A DNA stretch of 8,089 bases from an uncultured archaeon (GTDB lineage: Archaea; Thermoproteota; Nitrososphaeria; Nitrososphaerales; Nitrosopumilaceae), in the NCBI GenBank assembly GCA_937896495.1, contig CALBNQ010000191.1:1-8089 (forward strand), given 5' to 3'. The number at the start of each line of letters is the position of its first letter. Positions within the stretch are counted from its first letter, which is position 1. The notes below the pieces were generated by a model. The model worked only from the letters and a program-made list of their open reading frames with translations. It was not told the DNA's origin and made no database searches. Below, piece by piece: positions 6,380-8,089 of this stretch. A program made the position numbers and the translations under genes.

Positions 6380-7521
6380 TATATCTAGATAATGCGGCAT
6401 CAACAAAAATTCATGATGATGTACTGGATACTATGATTCCATACCTCAAAGATCAATTTGGTAATCCCTCATCAATTCATCGTTATGGTAGATTTGCACG
6501 TAAAGCAATGGAAAAATCAAGAAAACAGATTGCATCTTTAATCAATGCTGATCCTTCTGAAATTTTATTCACTTCTGGAGGTACCGAATCAAACAATACT
6601 GCATTAAATGGAATTGTCCTGAAAAAATCCTCTGGTCATATAATTACATCTTCAATTGAACATGATGCAATTTTAGAACCATGTAAAAAATTATCCAATT
6701 TTGGATTCTGTGTGGATTATATTCCTGTTGATACTTTTGGCATGGTTAATCCTATGGATGTCGAAACCAAAATTACTGAAAATACTCGTCTGGTGTCAAT
6801 TATGTTTGGAAATAATGAAGTTGGAACTATTCAACCAATATCTGAAATAGTTAAAATTTGTCATTCCCATAATGTTCTTTTTCATACTGATGCAGTTCAA
6901 GCAGTCGGAAAAGTTCCGATAGATGTTAAAAAATTAGATATAGATTTGATGTCTATTTCATCCCATAAACTCCATGGTCCAAAAGGTATTGGTGCGTTAT
7001 ATGTTAAAAATGGGATTGATATTGATCCTGTAATTTTGGGGGGTGGTCAAGAAAATGGATTACGATCTGGAACTGAAAATGTAGCAAATATTGTTGGATT
7101 TGGAAAAGCATGTGAAATTGCTAAAATCAATCTTTCTGAAAATATATCTTATATGAATAAACTTCGCATATCTTTGATTGAGAAAATACGTGACGAAATC
7201 CCTAAATCTACTCTTAATGGTCACCAAAAATTCCGTTTACCCAATAATGTACATTTTACATTTCTTGGTATTAATGGTGAGGATTTGATTATAAAATTAG
7301 ATGAATATGGAATTGCAGCATCTACTGGTTCTGCATGTTCTGTACATACTCAAAAGGCCTCTCATGTTTTACAATCTATGGGTTTTTCGTTTGAGCAAAT
7401 TACTGGTTCTTTGCGATTAACTGTAGGAATTTTTAATGATGAAAAAGAAATTGTTCAAACAGTTGATATTCTTAAAAAAATAATCCATGAATTATGTTTA
7501 GTTTCACCATTTAAAGAATAA
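6376..7521 (+). CDS. iscS: Cysteine desulfurase, class I (IscS/NifS-like), PLP-dependent
   Basis: Takes sulfur from cysteine as an enzyme persulfide, releasing alanine. The 381-residue protein is full length for the family. It begins IYLDNAAST (2-10); H96 in SSIEHDA stacks on the cofactor; D172 and Q175 in HTDAVQAVGK contact the PLP ring; K198 in SSHKLHGPKG forms the Schiff base; R230SGTEN (230-235) is the substrate-side motif; and C321 in TGSACSVHTQ is the persulfide cysteine on the mobile loop typical of class I. The start is TTG inside a TTGA overlap with the larE stop, supported because translation begins directly at the conserved LDNAAST strand. Coupling to larE suggests it supplies sulfur to LarE or rebuilds its iron-sulfur cluster. 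It could also be the cell's general iron-sulfur desulfurase: no IscU or SufB partner is in view to decide. The symbol nifS would be equally acceptable. Confidence 0.93.
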   Translation: MIYLDNAASTKIHDDVLDTMIPYLKDQFGNPSSIHRYGRFARKAMEKSRKQIASLINADPSEILFTSGGTESNNTALNGIVLKKSSGHIITSSIEHDAILEPCKKLSNFGFCVDYIPVDTFGMVNPMDVETKITENTRLVSIMFGNNEVGTIQPISEIVKICHSHNVLFHTDAVQAVGKVPIDVKKLDIDLMSISSHKLHGPKGIGALYVKNGIDIDPVILGGGQENGLRSGTENVANIVGFGKACEIAKINLSENISYMNKLRISLIEKIRDEIPKSTLNGHQKFRLPNNVHFTFLGINGEDLIIKLDEYGIAASTGSACSVHTQKASHVLQSMGFSFEQITGSLRLTVGIFNDEKEIVQTVDILKKIIHELCLVSPFKE

Positions 7522-7523
7522 TA

Positions 7524-7536
7524 TTCTTTTATTTTT
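7524..7536 (+). terminator. T-rich terminator at end of the lar operon
   Basis: The 20-base gap after the desulfurase stop contains ttcttttattttt with no hairpin, matching archaeal oligo-T termination. It also separates this operon from the convergent PEFG-CTERM gene. Confidence 0.5.
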
Positions 7537-7541
7537 GAAAA

Positions 7542-8089
7542 TTAATTTTTCAATTGGAATTTCTTTCGACTAATCAAAACTGTTGATAAAATACCTATCA
7601 TCAAAATTATCATTGTGATGGTTCCAAATTCTGGAATTACATATGTGCCAATAATTTCTATGTTTGAATCCCCTGGTTCAAACTCTATTGTTATCACTCT
7701 TGATTCTGAAAATACCATTGATTCTTGATATGATACTTCTACACCGTCGATTAAAATTATGAATACCTCATCTTTACCATTCTGTTTTTCAGCACCTATG
7801 AATTCTCTTGGTAAATCAATTATAATTACGCCGTCATTGAGTGCTTCAATTTTTATAACTAATCCAAAGATATCTGAATCAACTATGATGTCTTTAAGAT
7901 TTCCTCCTTTGATGGTATATTTTACATCAAATGTTCCTTGATTTATTGTATCTACTTCAAAAATAGTTGAAGTTTCAATTATTTTTGATTTTGGTGTATA
8001 ATTGAATATAGTTTCTGCAATATTATTCTGACCGTATAATACTTTTATTGTATATTCTCCTTGGTTCTTCCATAACGGACCTTCTGCAC
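7542..8089 (-). CDS. PEFG-CTERM surface protein, 5' end missing
   Basis: The minus-strand frame is open from the right edge (first full codon at 8087-8085) to a TAA at 7544-7542, giving 181 visible residues; the start lies beyond the window. The C-terminus carries the thaumarchaeal PEFG-CTERM sorting signal: P152-E-F-G155, then a hydrophobic helix (TITMIILMIGILSTVLIS, 156-173), then a basic tail (RKKFQLKN). Such proteins are exported and are thought to be cleaved or anchored at the membrane by an archaeosortase. Upstream the protein is beta-rich: GPLWKNQGEYTIKVLYG (3-19) is a common ending of one extracellular immunoglobulin-like repeat, followed by TFDVKYTIKGGNLKDIIVD (52-70), a charged segment around 95-107 and VITIEFEPGDSNIEIIGTY (131-149). 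No cysteine is visible. No catalytic motif is seen, so I give it only a structural or adhesive surface role. The reverse-strand frames across it are shadows. Confidence 0.88.
   Translation of the reverse strand, partial: AEGPLWKNQGEYTIKVLYGQNNIAETIFNYTPKSKIIETSTIFEVDTINQGTFDVKYTIKGGNLKDIIVDSDIFGLVIKIEALNDGVIIIDLPREFIGAEKQNGKDEVFIILIDGVEVSYQESMVFSESRVITIEFEPGDSNIEIIGTYVIPEFGTITMIILMIGILSTVLISRKKFQLKN

Noticed and set aside
7759..7941. Plus-strand 60-residue open frame in the right-hand region
   Set aside because: It lies antisense to the PEFG-CTERM frame, has low-complexity Ser/Ile/Pro content, and has no promoter of its own.

Overview
The window most likely comes from a marine ammonia-oxidizing archaeon of the Nitrosopumilus type (Nitrososphaerota/Thaumarchaeota). 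I infer this from four things. The DNA is very AT-rich. Genes start with a TATA box 25-27 bases before the start codon, with no room for a leader. One partial gene ends in a PEFG-CTERM surface-anchoring tail and another carries a CFI-box C-terminal domain. The enzyme set is archaeal. No species can be assigned from the sequence alone.

Layout: (1) Bases 1-510 hold the 3' end of a CFI-box surface-type protein, which begins with three perfect 18-bp repeats encoding an acidic/proline linker. (2) Bases 566-889 hold a small conserved-looking protein of unknown function with its own promoter. (3) On the minus strand (2464 to 884) is a B12-binding-type radical SAM enzyme, convergent with and overlapping the small gene by 6 bp. 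It resembles the class that includes archaeal tetraether-lipid ring synthases (tentative). (4) On the minus strand (4269 to 2524) are malate dehydrogenase and then larB. (5) Diverging from mdh across an 89-bp promoter region, the plus strand carries larC, larE and a cysteine desulfurase, joined by two 4-base stop/start overlaps. (6) On the minus strand (8089 to 7542) is the 3' part of a PEFG-CTERM protein, easily missed because its start lies outside the window.

The central block (2524-7521) is the notable part. LarB, LarC and LarE together make the nickel-pincer nucleotide (NPN) cofactor of LarA-type racemases. LarB carboxylates and hydrolyses nicotinic acid adenine dinucleotide, LarE adds two sulfurs, and LarC inserts nickel using CTP. 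All three are intact here, with LarC as one unbroken frame. LarE has the CxxC plus Cys pattern of the [4Fe-4S]-dependent form, and a cysteine desulfurase is translationally coupled to it, suggesting a local sulfur supply. No LarA-type enzyme is in the window, and the other partner gene is a malate dehydrogenase with the malate-type specificity arginine. A reasonable inference is an NPN-dependent 2-hydroxyacid racemase or epimerase elsewhere in the genome whose substrate connects to malate/oxaloacetate. No RNA genes, CRISPR arrays, insertion sequences or integration scars were seen, and there is no gene-free stretch longer than about 90 bases.
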